A stretch of DNA of 64,000 nucleotides from Paracentrotus lividus. Taxonomy: Eukaryota; Echinodermata; Echinoidea; Camarodonta; Echinidae. Of this stretch, positions 1 to 11,062 are shown one piece after another. Under the pieces are notes generated by a model. The model was not told where the DNA came from. It was given only the letters and a program-made list of their open reading frames with translations, and made no database searches. Location of the stretch: positions 28,285,691-28,349,690 of the forward strand of contig CALNVZ010003433.1 of the NCBI GenBank assembly GCA_940671915.1, read 5' to 3'. The first letter of the stretch is position 1; the number at the start of each line of letters is the position of its first letter. A program made the translations under genes and the position numbers.

Positions 1-560
1 AAATCAATATAAGATATTATGTAAAGTCACCATTAACAACCTTGTCATCAAGGTTAAAAAAGAATAAGGGGAAAATGATAACAATTAAGGGTTAAAGGTT
101 TTTTTTTAATTTTAAATTATTTATTTAATTTGTTTTTAGCATAAAGGTGGAATAAAATATTCCGAATTTTAACCAATCACACTTTTTACTTCAACCCCTC
201 CCCTAGACAAGAGACATAAGCCTATCCCCATAAATCTAGATTTAACTTAAAGAACATTATAAACAATACATCTCAGACGTGTTTCCTGGGGGTAGGACTG
301 AGGGGGCTTGATCGGCCGGGTAAACAAAAAAGGGGCCCCAAAATGAGAAAAAAAATTACGAAAATGGGCATCATGGGGGTTGTCAAGACTTAAAAAAAAA
401 AAAAAAAAAAAATCCCAGTGAAGGCTTGGACGAATGTTCAAGATATAGCCAGGGTCCCGAAAAGTAAAAGCATGGACAAACATACTCAAGAAATTAAAGA
501 CGGAGTAAAATCATGTTGCTACAGCGGCAAAAAAAATATTCCACCTTTATGACGGACAGT
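1..560. mobile_element. Foldback/MITE-like element, partial copy (right arm)
   Basis: This stretch matches the right half of the complete palindromic element at 24,298-25,289, including shared stretches such as CCTCCCCTAGACAAGAGAC and the terminal ATTCCACCTTTATGACGGAC. The outer end is at about 560 and the left arm lies before the window. A long open frame on the minus strand here (247-489) is repeated in the other copy, but it has no recognisable domain and runs through homopolymers, so I do not call it a gene. Confidence 0.75.
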
Positions 561-592
561 GTATACACCGTCCCTTCTACCACGTAAAACTT

Positions 593-776
593 AGTACTAT
601 ACACGGTTGCTCATAGAGGTTGGATATGCTTGTTTTTTGTTTTTTGTTTTTGTTTTTGTTTTGGTTTTTTGTGCGAATGTAAATGTTATACAAAACATTT
701 TTTACGATATAACATCCGAGTGTACTTTACATAATAACAATATCAGTAAAAATACATTATATGACATAATAATTGG
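593..776. repeat. Left half of a diverged repeat unit split by NLR-A
   Basis: The segment beginning TTAGTACTATACACGGTTGC resembles 6,240-6,396 (TAGTACTATACACGATTGAT and following sequence, ending in ATGACATAA). In the second copy this sequence runs straight into the block that here begins after NLR-A at 5,761. The unit therefore looks like one repeat interrupted by the retrotransposon, and the second copy serves as an approximate empty site. Confidence 0.6.
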
Positions 777-1049
777 AGAGAGGGCGCTGTTCAGCAGTTA
801 GCACCAAATTTGTATCTCTCTTACTTTGGACACTTTTTACCTGGATTTTTGAAATATTTTGATTGGATTTTCAATTGTGGACCATCTATTCATTCACTTT
901 GGACTTCATGGATACTAATTACTGCATTTGTGAAGGTTTATGAGGTTTTCATCTCCTTTAATTTTGTTGACTTCACATTTTGTCTTGTGTAATGGGCAAG
1001 TGAGAAGCTATGATAGTTGATACAGTTTGTATGTACTGAATAGCACTGA

Positions 1050-1153
1050 GCTTTTGTTCTACACAAAGGAAGTTCTGAGCACTTACAAAGATGTTGAGCA
1101 CTGAATAGCTTTTGTTCTACACAAAGGATGTTCTGAGCACTTACAAAGATGTT
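1050..1153 (+). repeat. Two direct copies of a 46-bp segment in the NLR-A 5' UTR
   Basis: The segment from GCTTTTGTTCTACACAAAGG to TTACAAAGATGTT occurs at 1,050-1,095 and again at 1,108-1,153 with one mismatch. Short direct repeats in LINE 5' UTRs often come from promoter monomer duplication; that role is inference here. Confidence 0.75.
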
Positions 1154-1174
1154 CTATAAAACGCTTTCACTGCT

Positions 1175-1425
1175 GTGTCTAATATTTCTGTGCAGTCTTG
1201 TGTCTGGGGTGTATATGAACAATCACACAGTGATGGTACCTCTTTTCCCAAAATCGAATCTTGGAAATTTCACAAATACTGTGGGAAAAGACTGTGTTTT
1301 TACCCCAACTCCAACCCGACTTTCCAATTACTATTACTGCTTGCTGGTGATGTCAGTTCAAATCCAGGTCCAAATGCTTCTGGTGAGCTCCGACCAACCC
1401 ATCACCAACCCAACACAAATTGGAC
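1175..1425 (+). pseudogene. NLR-A ORF N-terminus with 2A-like sequence
   Basis: An open frame beginning at the ATG at 1,175 carries a cysteine-containing leader, then a run of leucines and the motif GDVSSNPGP (residues 58-66). About 20 codons later the frame fails, while the adjacent frame picks up the start of the endonuclease (LLNARSLANKLL). One indel near 1,410-1,425 explains the break. In related non-LTR elements the leader, the 2A-like motif and the endonuclease lie in one frame. An overlapping ATG frame from 1,149 has a hydrophobic start resembling a signal peptide but does not contain the NPGP motif. Confidence 0.65.
1346..1372 (+). other. 2A-like (StopGo) motif GDVSSNPGP
   Basis: Codons 1,346-1,372 read GDVSSNPGP, preceded by LLLLLA. 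The 2A consensus is D-x-E-x-N-P-G-P, where ribosome skipping separates the final G and P. The NPGP core and the aspartate are present; the usual glutamate is serine, which may lower activity. 2A-like sequences in this position are known from non-LTR retrotransposons of sea urchins and other invertebrates. Activity in this copy is not shown. Confidence 0.8.
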
Positions 1426-2229
1426 TGTATTTTGTTGAATGCTCGCAGTTTAGCCAATAAATTACTAGATCTTAAAGTTCTGGTCAGTACCGAAAACCTC
1501 AACTTGTTCTTCATAACTGAAACTTGGTTGAATGATTCCATATACGACGGTGAACTATTTTCGCCTGAATACCAGTTGTGCAGGAGAGATAGAAACCACA
1601 ACGGGGGAGGGGTACTCTTTGGATATAACAAGGTGCTCAATTCCTCTCGTAGATATGATTTTGAAATTCCAATCGACAACCCTGATTCGAAAGCTTGTGA
1701 ATTGTAATGGTCACAGATTGCACTTCATAACGGTCAAGGAAAGATTCTTTTTGGAACCTTGTACAGACCTCCATCATCCACTTCTGCATCTTTTTGTGAG
1801 GCTCTGAACTATTCTCTAAACAGAATAGCTCCTGGAATCCAGAATTACAAAGCGATATTTCTAACGGGTGACCTCAACTTGCACTTGTTTATTGATGTCG
1901 AAGGAAATTCAATCCCATTAAACAAAATTTCGGAAGAAGTATTGAATATCACATCATCTTTTGGTCTGTCGCAACTTGTGCAGTTTCCAACCAGACGAGG
2001 AAACAATCAACGTGATTCTGTCCTCGATCTTGTGTTCTGTAATAATCCAGATCTCGTATGTAATATACGACGCGGTCCGGGAATTGGTAAGAGCGATCAT
2101 GATTCAGTTCAATTTGATATTAGTACTTGTAATAGATCACAAATCCTACCTCGCTCATTTTTGCAGTTTCACAAAGCGGATCAACATGATTTCCAAAACA
2201 CCATTAATGCAATTGAAGATGCTAGTACT
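1420..2229 (+). pseudogene. NLR-A AP-type endonuclease domain
   Basis: The frame shows the endonuclease landmarks in order: LLNARSLANK, ITETWLND (catalytic glutamate), RDRNHNGGGV, LYRPPSS, LTGDLNLHLF, SVLDLVFCNNPDLV and GKSDHDSVQF (SDH catalytic box). A single in-frame TAA at about 1,705 interrupts it. The end, reading NAIEDAS, runs into an inserted DNA element at 2,230. Its role in an intact element is nicking target DNA to prime reverse transcription. Confidence 0.85.
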
Positions 2230-3082
2230 AGATGTTCGTATGTTACATTTTGGCTAAATTGAGTTATTTGTAATTTTCAACATGTTAGTATGTGTACTTT
2301 AATTAATTACAAAGGGTCAAATTGGCACCCCACTGTTTTCACACAAAGCAACTTTTTAGTTCTAGATGTTCCTATGTGCAGTCATCTAAAACTAGAAGTA
2401 CCTATGTGACATGACCAGCCAATCAATACACGCATAGCAAGTCACATGATCTGTTCAATGCACACAGACATGCATACGCAGTGTGTAGTGCCGAGAGACA
2501 GCAAAATTAGATCCTTTTTTAACAACATGGAGGGTGAAGAAGATATTTCGGAGCCAAATAATTCTTTTAAAAATTTGCCAAAAGTAGCGGTTAAACGAAA
2601 AAAAAGAAATCCAGAAGATTGGAAACAAAAATCCATCAAGAAAAAAAAAGAGATTCAGGTATATAGTTTTCTACGCATTACTTTTTTTATCAAAAAAATA
2701 ATATCTTTAAATATTTCTGTAAAGTATTCAGAATGGAAATAACATGAGCTGTACTTATTTGGTATCTGCTAAGTGAAAATGACTACCATAAATATCTAAA
2801 TATTATGTTGTTTTCATTATGATGTTGACTTTTCAGTACTAGAAGTTCCAATGTGCACTGTTATAGAGCTAAAAGTTCCTATGTGCAGTTAATTGATTAT
2901 TGATTATAGACAATCAATAAGTATTATATTCCTAGATTATGCATCAAAACTTTCCTATACATGACACAATGTCAGTCTGAAAGTTTGACATCTATATGAT
3001 ATGAAACATGATTTGTGGACATATTCAAAACTTTTAACTCTCTATTTCTCAAAACTGATTTGATGTAACATAGGAAGCATCT
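2230..3082. mobile_element. 853-bp DNA transposon fragment inserted in NLR-A
   Basis: The ends are imperfect inverted repeats: AGATGTTCGTATGTTACAT on the left, and AGATGCTTCCTATGTTACAT read from the right. Removing the segment rejoins the NLR-A frame (IEDAST to SIPWDLF). Inside both ends are direct copies of a motif close to CTAGAAGTTCCTATGTGCAG (about 2,360, 2,390, 2,838 and 2,868), a subterminal repeat pattern typical of DNA transposons. It carries one transposase-like exon (2,527-2,658). The target duplication is unclear. Confidence 0.65.
2527..2658 (+). CDS. Basic exon of a probable transposon-encoded protein
   Basis: A 44-codon open segment starts at an ATG (MEGEEDISEPNN) and continues with a strongly basic stretch (VKRKKRNPEDWKQKSIKKKK), ending at a good splice donor, CAG/GTATAT, at 2,658. 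The pattern K-R-N-P-x-x-W-K followed by basic residues resembles a first-exon motif I recall from uncharacterised transposase-linked proteins of invertebrates. No following exon is visible, consistent with an internally deleted, non-autonomous element. The family assignment is from memory only. Confidence 0.4.
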
Positions 3083-4740
3083 TCAATTCCATGGGATCTT
3101 TTTGTTGATGAGAATGATATTAATTCCACTTGGGAAAACTTTACTATGCTACTTCATGCAGCAGTGAAAGATGTAGTCCCATAACTGTACAAGCGAAAAG
3201 TCGTCGTCGAAAACCCTGGATCACTACGGAAATTGTTCGTCTCTCACGCAAAAAGAAACGAGCCTATAATAAAGCAGTTTCGATGAAACACAAGAGATCA
3301 TTGTGGGAAAAGTTCCAAAAACTAAACAAAGAAATGAACCAACTAACTAAACACTAATATAATGACTACCTACAATCGTTGGCACTTAACTCGTCTCATG
3401 ACCCTGAACGTTTTTGGTCTTTCATTAAGTCTCAGAAAAAGAACACAAATGTCTCTTCATTTACATAATTATAATGATGCATGTGTGGAAACTCCATTTC
3501 TGATAGCTCAGGCTTTCAATAATCATTTTACAAGTAACTTTACTGCACAATGTAGCACATTGTATAATGATGTTGATATGTGCATGTCACGTTTGGGAAT
3601 GTCCCCCCTGACCGATATTCATGTATATGAAGGAGATGTCCTGAAGGAAATAATGAAGTTAAAATCTAACAAACCCCCTGGTCCTGACGGCATTTCTCCG
3701 AATTTTCTTAAACTTAGCGATCATTCATTTGCTCCAATTCTTGCAAGGATTTGTAATCTAAGTCTGCAATTGGGGTCTACTCCCAGATCCTGGCGTGAAG
3801 CCTATGTGACCCCTCTTCACAAGAGCGGGGTCAAAAGTCAGATTGAAAACTATCGACCAATATCACTTTGTTCGATACCATGTAAAATACTTGAACGTTT
3901 GATAGTTTCAAAACTCCTATTCCACTCTCAAACTTACAAGATTATCCCTGACTCACAGCATGGCTTCCTTCCCAAACGTTCATGCACATCCCAAGCCGTC
4001 TCACTCTTCTCTAATTGGGCAAGAGCCTTGGACCAGCCCAAACCGCCTCGAATAGATGCAATCTTTTTGTACTGGTCGAAGGCCTTTGACAAGGTAAACC
4101 ATTCCGAACTCATAAACAAACTCCATAGTTATCGCATAATTATGTGGCAATGTTTTACGTTGGATACAGTCTTTTTTTCTGAACCGAAAACAATGTGTCC
4201 TCTTTGAAGGAGCGATGTCCAATTGGAAACACGTTTCTTTTCGAGTACCTCAGGGTTCCGTAATTGGGCCAATTCTATTTAATCTTTTCACAGCAGATTT
4301 ACCAGACACTGTATCATCTCCTCTTCCTCAATATGCTGATGACACTATTCTGTATCGCAACATTTACTCTCAAAATGACTCCCACATGCTTCAAGTCGAT
4401 CTTCATAACAGTGTGCAGTGGTGTGTAAATAATGATATGGTCTTAAATTCCACTAAATGTAAGGTAATGTATGTTACCAGATACAATACATGATGTGTAC
4501 CTTATTGATCAGAACCCTTTGGAAATAGTGAAATCATATAAATACTTGGGAATTACTTTGTCACATGATCTCAATTGGAAAAACCATGTCCACCCGGTTA
4601 CTAAAAGATGTTCTATGCTTGGTCGTTTTATACGTTGCGTTGTGTCATCCGTCAGAGTACTATTTCAAATTTTTATTACATTAATGAAAGGACAAAATAA
4701 TGCTTGTAATTGTCACTGGGTTAATCATGTTTATTGACTG
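3083..4740 (+). pseudogene. NLR-A reverse transcriptase domain, frameshifted
   Basis: RT landmarks are spread over several frames: RRRKPWITTEIVRLSRKKK (linker), KSNKPPGPDGISPNFLKLSD, ENYRPISLCSIPCKILERL, DSQHGFLPKRSCTSQ, FLYWSKAFDKVNH (motif A), FRVPQGSVIGPILF (motif B), QYADDTILY (motif C) and KYLGITLSHDLNWKNHV. Motif A normally reads FLDWSKAFD, so the catalytic aspartate has become tyrosine (TAC). Frameshifts near 3,178, 3,470, 4,130-4,215 and 4,480 disable the gene. The C-terminal end runs into the 130-bp tandem array. Confidence 0.85.
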
Positions 4741-5354
4741 ATAACTTTTATAATATTGTCTTTTAGGAACTTAATCATTCATACTGTTCCTTCTTTACCT
4801 GTATTAGGAGAGGAGTGACCGAATTTATATTGTAATTGTTACTGGGTTAATCATGTTTTTTGACTGACAACTTATATAATATAGTCTTTTAGGAACTCAA
4901 GCATTCATATTGTTCCTTCTTTATCTATCTGTATTAGAAGTGGAGTGACCGAATTTATATTGTAATTGTTACTGGGTTAACCATGTTTTTTTTAAACTGG
5001 TAACCTATATAATATTGTCTTTTAGGAACTTAATCATTCATAAGTATTGTTCCTTCTTTACCTGTATTAGGAGAGGAGTGACCGAACTTATATTGTAATT
5101 GTTACTGGGTTAACCATGTTTTTTTAAAACTGGTAACCTATATAATATTGTCTTTTAGGAACTCAAGCATTCATATTGTTCCTTCTTTATCTATCTGTAT
5201 TAGAAGTGGAGTGACCGAATTTATATTGTAATTGTTACTGGGTTAACCATGTTTTTTTTAAACTGATAACTTATATAATATTGTCTTTTAGGAACTTAAC
5301 CATTCATATTGTCCCCTCTTTACCTGTATTAGGAGAGGAGTGACCGAATTTATA
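4704..5354 (+). repeat. Tandem array, five units of 126-133 bp, alternating two variants
   Basis: Units start at 4,704, 4,830, 4,960, 5,093 and 5,226, each opening with TTGTAATTGTTACTGGGTTA or a close variant. Odd units contain AACTTAATCATTC (AACTTAACCATTC in the fifth) and an AGGAGAGGAG box; even units contain AACTCAAGCATTC and AGAAGTGGAG. The A-B-A-B-A order implies a 260-bp dimer as the last amplification unit. It occupies the end of the NLR-A coding region and the start of its 3' UTR. Confidence 0.85.
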
Positions 5355-5760
5355 TTGCATAGGCCTACTACACTGTACCCATATTGGATTTTTCTACTCA
5401 GGAGTTGGCCGGGAGATTATTTCTAGTTGTACTCCCGAGCAGCTCCATCAATATTTAACTGACAGGGTTTTGAGTATTTGAGTATTTTAATATAAATTTT
5501 ATCTTTACTTAATGTTCCTCGTTTTATGTTTTAAATATGTTATATAGGTTTTTAATCTTGTTCACGTGCATCAGCCAATATAGGGGGAACCTCCAGACAG
5601 GATTTTAAATTATTTTAGGCTATCCCCAGGCATTGGCTAATGCACTTATTTCCCCTCCATATTTTGTTATGTTTCAATCTGTTGTTTTGTCATGATTGTT
5701 TTATAATGTATTTTTGTTGTCTGGAAATGAAATAAATAAAATAATAAAATAAAATAAAAA

Positions 5761-6930
5761 CAGACAATCTATGTAACTAAGACATGGGTAGTCGATTGAT
5801 GTGATAACCAAAATTTATCAAATACATGTATTTGAATTTCACAAACTGATTAAAACTACCCATAAAAAACTCAGATCCAGTGAATTAATGATTTTTGTCC
5901 TTTTTATGAAACACCAACATGCCCGATTTATCAAATATATCTACTATTAAACTAAGTGATTGATAATACAAATATAATTCAAAAGTTTTACATAATATAC
6001 CCTACTGCTGAAACGCGTATAAAAATATTACTTAACCCAAATTGACCCTACATTTAACAAGTTACATTGAAATAATACAACTAATACCACCAAATGAAAA
6101 GCTTTACATTATAAGCTACGACTAAAAATTATATAAATAAAACTGTACTTACACCATATTAATACTACGAATCTAAAGAAATTACCTTTCTAATTATAAT
6201 CACTCACTGTTTATTTATCATTATACTCGAAAATTTAATACTATAGTACTATACACGATTGATCATAAAGTTTAAATAAGCTGGGATTTTTTTTAGTGGC
6301 AATGCAAATGTTAAATAAAGCATTTTCCAGGAATAACATTAGAATGTAGTTGACATAATAATAATAACAGTAAAAGTACATTGTATGACATAACATGCCT
6401 CACATTATCAGTCAATCTATGAAACTAAGACTAAACAATAAATTAAGTTGGACAATTATATGATTTATGATAAAGTACGGCATGAGATAAAATATTGTGA
6501 CGCAATTACTGCGATTAAATTCATTATAGTTAGAGCAACTTTGTTTTTAGATAGAGGCATACTGGGTGTTTGATTTTAAACAAACATTTGGATTGAACAA
6601 ACTAATATTAACTACCCTTCAAAAGGAAATATGCAGAGTCAGTAAATGTATGCATCTGCCCTTTGAAACATTCAAGCACCACCTTGTCCGATTTATCAAA
6701 TAATCTACTTACTGACTGATCGGTAATACAAATATAATTCAAATTATTTACATGACTGTATACGCTACTGCATACTTGATTGACGCTACATTTAATAAGT
6801 TACTTTTAGATAATACATGTATTTCTACGAACTAATTGATTTAGTAATACATAGTACAAACATAATTCAAAAGCCTAACATGTACACGCTACTGCTAAAA
6901 CATGATATTACTTACACACAGATACATGAT
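5761..6930. repeat. Diverged tandem duplication, about 2.3 units, non-coding
   Basis: Blocks at about 5,761-6,090 and 6,409-6,800, and a shorter one at 6,800-6,930, share ordered words such as GATTTATCAAAT, AATACAAATATAATTCAAA and ACGCTACTGC. The sequence at 6,240-6,396 matches 593-776 on the far side of NLR-A. No open frame of note occurs. Confidence 0.55.
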
Positions 6931-6968
6931 CATTCAATATCTTTTTGTACACTTAATGAGTGACTTTG

Positions 6969-7003
<35 letters not shown>

Positions 7004-7189
7004 GTGTTTTAACTTTGATAAGATCATACACGAATTTAAAAAATACTATGTACAACATTGGACCAGAAATCCCTTTTACCACGTAAAAGATGGTATCCTT
7101 AAAGCATGAATAGGTATAAGGTTACATATAATTATTCAGATGTTTCGTCGGTTAGAAGATTCTTAGTTTGATTGTCCAAAAAATGAAAT

Positions 7190-7440
7190 AAGGTTTGTTA
7201 TTCCGAACATAAAATCGAATAGAGTTTGTTCATGATAAAAATTCCATTCCCTCTAGCTTCTACGAACTTCATTTGGTTTTCAGATTAACGAACCCTGTTT
7301 CACCTTCGGATTAACTATCCTTATTTCTACGGCGAATTATTTTTGAAGAACGAACCTTTGTATTATGGCATGAAATATTCGGATAAACAAACATTCAGGT
7401 ATAGAGATCACCGGATGTTGTTTGGACTAACAGACCTCCA
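7190..7440. repeat. Degenerate relative of the CGGACTAACGAACC minisatellite
   Basis: Words such as TCAGATTAACGAACCCTG, TTCGGATTAACTATCCTTAT and TTTGGACTAACAGACC resemble the right-arm array of the foldback element at 32,046-33,852, where TTCGGACTAACTATCC and TTCGGACTAACGAACC occur. The units are too decayed to set a period. I infer an old relative of that element. Confidence 0.4.
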
Positions 7441-8735
7441 CGTGCCTTAGGTAAAGTGTAATACCACTACTTATTTTATATCTGATATGTATGTATTTTG
7501 ATATCTAATAAATGCAAAATTTTGATAAAGTACAATAATACTTTTCATATATTTACAACATGTATATATAGATTTTGTATTCTAATTTATGTTATAATTT
7601 TAATGATTGTTTATTAATGTTTGTTTGTTTTTTTGTTTTTTGTTTTTTTTACAAATTTGAAATTATAGAATTTTCTAATTAAGAGTAAATAGCTTTATAT
7701 TGAAATTTTGAGTTATCTTACAATTATATGTACAAATGAACAATGACATTTGAATTGAGCTCAACATTTCATGGCAAATAATCCGCTCACGACAGTAAAC
7801 CCAACTTTGAGAACCTCATATTAAGATTTTATAGTTTGTATGACTTTGACGTTTATTTCATAATCCTGATAATAAAGAGTAAACCGTTTTCTATTCAATG
7901 ATTAAAAAAAATTATACCTGTGTGGTGAAGGATTACTGAGCACTTATACTTTAAAGGAAAAAAACCCGTAAAATGTACTATACAAAGTTTTGTCCCACAT
8001 GAATAGACTCAGGAGGTTGACCTCAACCATTAAATAAAATTGATCAGAAAGCTAGGGTAGATACTGCTAAAACTTGGTATGAGATATTTTCTGACGGAAC
8101 TTGAGTAAAATTTAAGTTCTCAGTCACCCATGACTACACAAGTATACGTCAGGTATCTTTGGACAGAATAGGAGTTACTCGATGTTATGATATACGAATT
8201 GGTAACACTTAAGTTAAACAATGTTGATACGAGGCTCTGGAAAATTAAATAATAATTACTGCCTTAGGTCCATAATTTACAAAATGTATAACACATCCAT
8301 AGTAATGTTATTTCAGGGAGTAAAAAAAAATAAATACAGTTTGATTAATTGCTAACTCCATGTGTACATGAATACAAACTCATGAACATTTTAAGAACCC
8401 TCCATCTGCAAATCTAAAGAATGCAACTAAATACATATCACAATATCATTACTTTACGATTCAAGCTTTCGATGAATAACAAATATAGGTATATAAGCCT
8501 TATTTACATTTTTAATAGCGATATACACATTATACCCTTTATACCATTTATACACTATTTACATCAACACTGCTTTAGAGAACTGTATCATTAGAGTGTT
8601 GAAACTTGCATTTTTATCTGATCATCAGAGAAAGTTATATTAAGAACACAGATAATGCATTCTGTGACTTTAACATTACAAAGAAAAAAAGATACATGAT
8701 TGTATAAATAAGTTATGAACATTAGTTGGATACAT

Positions 8736-8930
8736 ATCGAACATAAAGCGGCATAATTCATTTATAATAATTCATTGATATAAGATGTACATATAATTCG
8801 AACATAATCAAAGTGAAATAATTCACGTACAATAATTCATGGAAATAGTATATACAAATAGTTCTTACATATGTCACTATGACATAATTTAGTTATATTA
8901 ATTCATGGATATAGCGTATTTACAAATAGT
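8736..8930. repeat. Three tandem units of about 65 bp
   Basis: Units beginning near 8,736, 8,796 and 8,862 share TCGAACATAA, TAATAATTCATGGATATAG and TACAAATAGTTC in the same order with substitutions. There is no coding potential. Confidence 0.55.
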
Positions 8931-9639
8931 TCGAACATGATCATCATAATCAAACCCCCCTGAAAATCGCTCCCTTAGTAGCTAATAGAATTACCTACAT
9001 ATAATTATATTTTTGAAACTCTTCTTGGTTCAATAATTATTGATATCTGAAATAGGGGGAACGTACTTTTTGTGTTGTGTCTATATAATTATTCAGTTCA
9101 GTTCAAGTGGTTTTTATTTCTCATGTCATATCAACAGTTTACCAATCAATACAATTGATACATAATAACGAATGAATATTAAATAAATACGAAACAATCT
9201 GGCAAAGAACAAAATATTCATATACATAATATATAACATGATTCTAAATAATTTTACATTACATGAGAAATGAGGAACCCAAAAAGCATAGCTTGTAAAA
9301 TAGGTCCCTTTAGATATAAAACAATTATTTTCGTTTGTTCAAGATAATTCAATATTTCCGAAATATGAGGTATGGCCTTGTAACGTAAAAAATGATAATC
9401 AAAAGAAAAATCAAGAAAAAGAAACACGACAACAACAAAATAAAAGTTGAAATAAAAAAATACTATGAATAAGGAGAAGACAAGAGGTATAGAAGTAAAG
9501 AGTGTTTCCACGTGTCAGACGATTTGAATGAAACACCTGTAGCAGTTTTGAGAGAAGTGTGGCTCACTTGATTAATAGGAAAAAGAATATAATCATCATG
9601 GGGGGAATAGTACGGAGTACGATTCCAGAATTATTTGTT

Positions 9640-10992
9640 TTAAACGTTTTTTTGAAGGGGGATAGCCTGGGTATCAATTTGAGAGATTGATCTATTTCGT
9701 TCCAATACTTGGGTCCTGTGAAAACTACAGTTTTTTGAGCGATGGATGTCCCTAAGAGTGGGGTGATACTGATTAGACTGTCTTGTTGGATACGAGTGTA
9801 CTTCGAAATTCCTGGTAAAGATAGAAAAGAGAGGGGAGGGCAGTGCTTTTTGTGATAACTGAAACATAAAGATTCCTAAATGCCAATTGTAGATGTCGTC
9901 GATTTTTAGTATATTGTTATTAAGAAATAAACTATTGGTATGAGAAAGAAAGTGGACATTGTGTATTATTCGTATGATTCGTTTCTGTAAAATAAGTATT
10001 CTGTTATTGAGAATCTTGGAGGAGTTGCCCCACGCTAAGATTCCATATGTCAGCGAGGGATATATAAGCGTCATATAAAGCGACAATAAAATCCGGAAAG
10101 GAAACATATGCTTTAACCTGTTGATCACACCAATATTTCTTGATATCAATCTACATAGTCAATATGAAATTTCCATGCTAGTCTATCATCAATAAAAATT
10201 CCTAGAAACTTAGTAAAATGAACTTTTTGAAGAACTTTACCATCAATTTGTATAGGGCCCGGAAGAGAATGAATAGAATTACTAAAAATCATGTAATGCG
10301 TTTTGTTGATGTTAAGTGACAGTTTATTTGCTCTTATCCAGTGTTGTACTTGTACATTAAATAATTCCGAATTGATTACGTCAAGGAGAATTTGAGGATC
10401 ACGTTCAGAAAAGAAAATATTAGAGTCATCAGCAAAAAGTATGAATGATAAGATATCAAAATAATTTTTGAAATCATTAAGGTACAAAATAAAAAGGAGC
10501 GGACCTAAAAGAGAGCCTTGCGATACGCCACATCTAATAGTTTTTGTTGACGATATTGTATCATTAATGCAAGTAAATTTGTTTTCTTTCTGTTAGGTAG
10601 TTCCTGAACCACTCCAAGGCATTCCCTCTGATGCCATGAGAAAGTTTAAATAATAAGATTTCGTGGTCGATGGTATCGAAGGCCTTGGAGAAGTCTAGGA
10701 ACAAACCTATGGTATGACAATGATTGTCGATTGCATGAATTATTTGGTCAACAAGAACTATCATCGCGTGATTTGTGCCATGTTTTTCGCAAAAACCAAA
10801 TTGATTATCGGATAATATTTTAAAATTAGAGAGAAATTGAATCAGCCGAGAATAAACGAGTTTTTCTAAAAATTTTGAAAATGAAGTAAGCAGAGATATT
10901 GGTCTATAATTTCCTCGATCATGACGGTCGCCTTTTATAAAGATTGGGCTTATTTTAGCTATTTTCATTTTGGTACGGACTGTTCCAGTCAA
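9640..10992 (-). pseudogene. NLR-B reverse transcriptase and C-terminal domain
   Basis: Blocks in order: KIAKISPIFIKGDRHDRGNY and RPISLLTSFSKFLEKLVYSR, DNQFGFCEKHGTNHA, GLFLDFSKAFDTIDHEIL (motif A, aspartate intact), a short damaged stretch over motif B, LFADDSNIFFSERD (motif C), WIRANKLSLNINKTHYMIFS, TKFLGIFIDDRLAWKFHI, then SLTYGILAWGNSSKILNNR and a basic C-terminus. At least two frame changes (about 10,560-10,490 and 10,150) break it. The thumb motif NKLSLNINKTHYM is typical of the L2/CR1 group. Confidence 0.85.
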
Positions 10993-11062
10993 TAATGATA
11001 TAATAATACGTGTATGAGTGGGGTAACAATTTCTGTTATAATATTTTTCAAGAGAAAGTTAG

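Larger units (their letters stand above)
775..5760 (+). mobile_element. NLR-A: CR1-like non-LTR retrotransposon, near full length, degraded
   Basis: A plus-strand LINE with a 5' UTR from about 775, an N-terminal segment with a 2A-like motif, an AP-type endonuclease, a reverse transcriptase (QYADDT motif near 4,330), an array of 130-bp repeats and a 3' UTR. It ends in an A/T-rich tail built of ATAAA and AATAAA words (about 5,728-5,760). The outer limits are inferred by comparison with the uninterrupted repeat at 6,240-6,800. It is inactive: one in-frame stop in the endonuclease, an 853-bp insertion, several frameshifts, and a tyrosine in place of the first catalytic aspartate of the RT. Jockey-superfamily/CR1 assignment rests on the domain order and the short-repeat 3' tail; the exact clade is not settled. 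Confidence 0.85.
6931..9090. other. AT-rich non-coding stretch
   Basis: I see no supportable gene on either strand. It includes a run of 30 T (6,971-7,000), a degenerate copy of the CGGACTAACGAACC minisatellite (7,190-7,440) and a three-unit tandem repeat (8,736-8,930), annotated separately. Confidence 0.6.
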
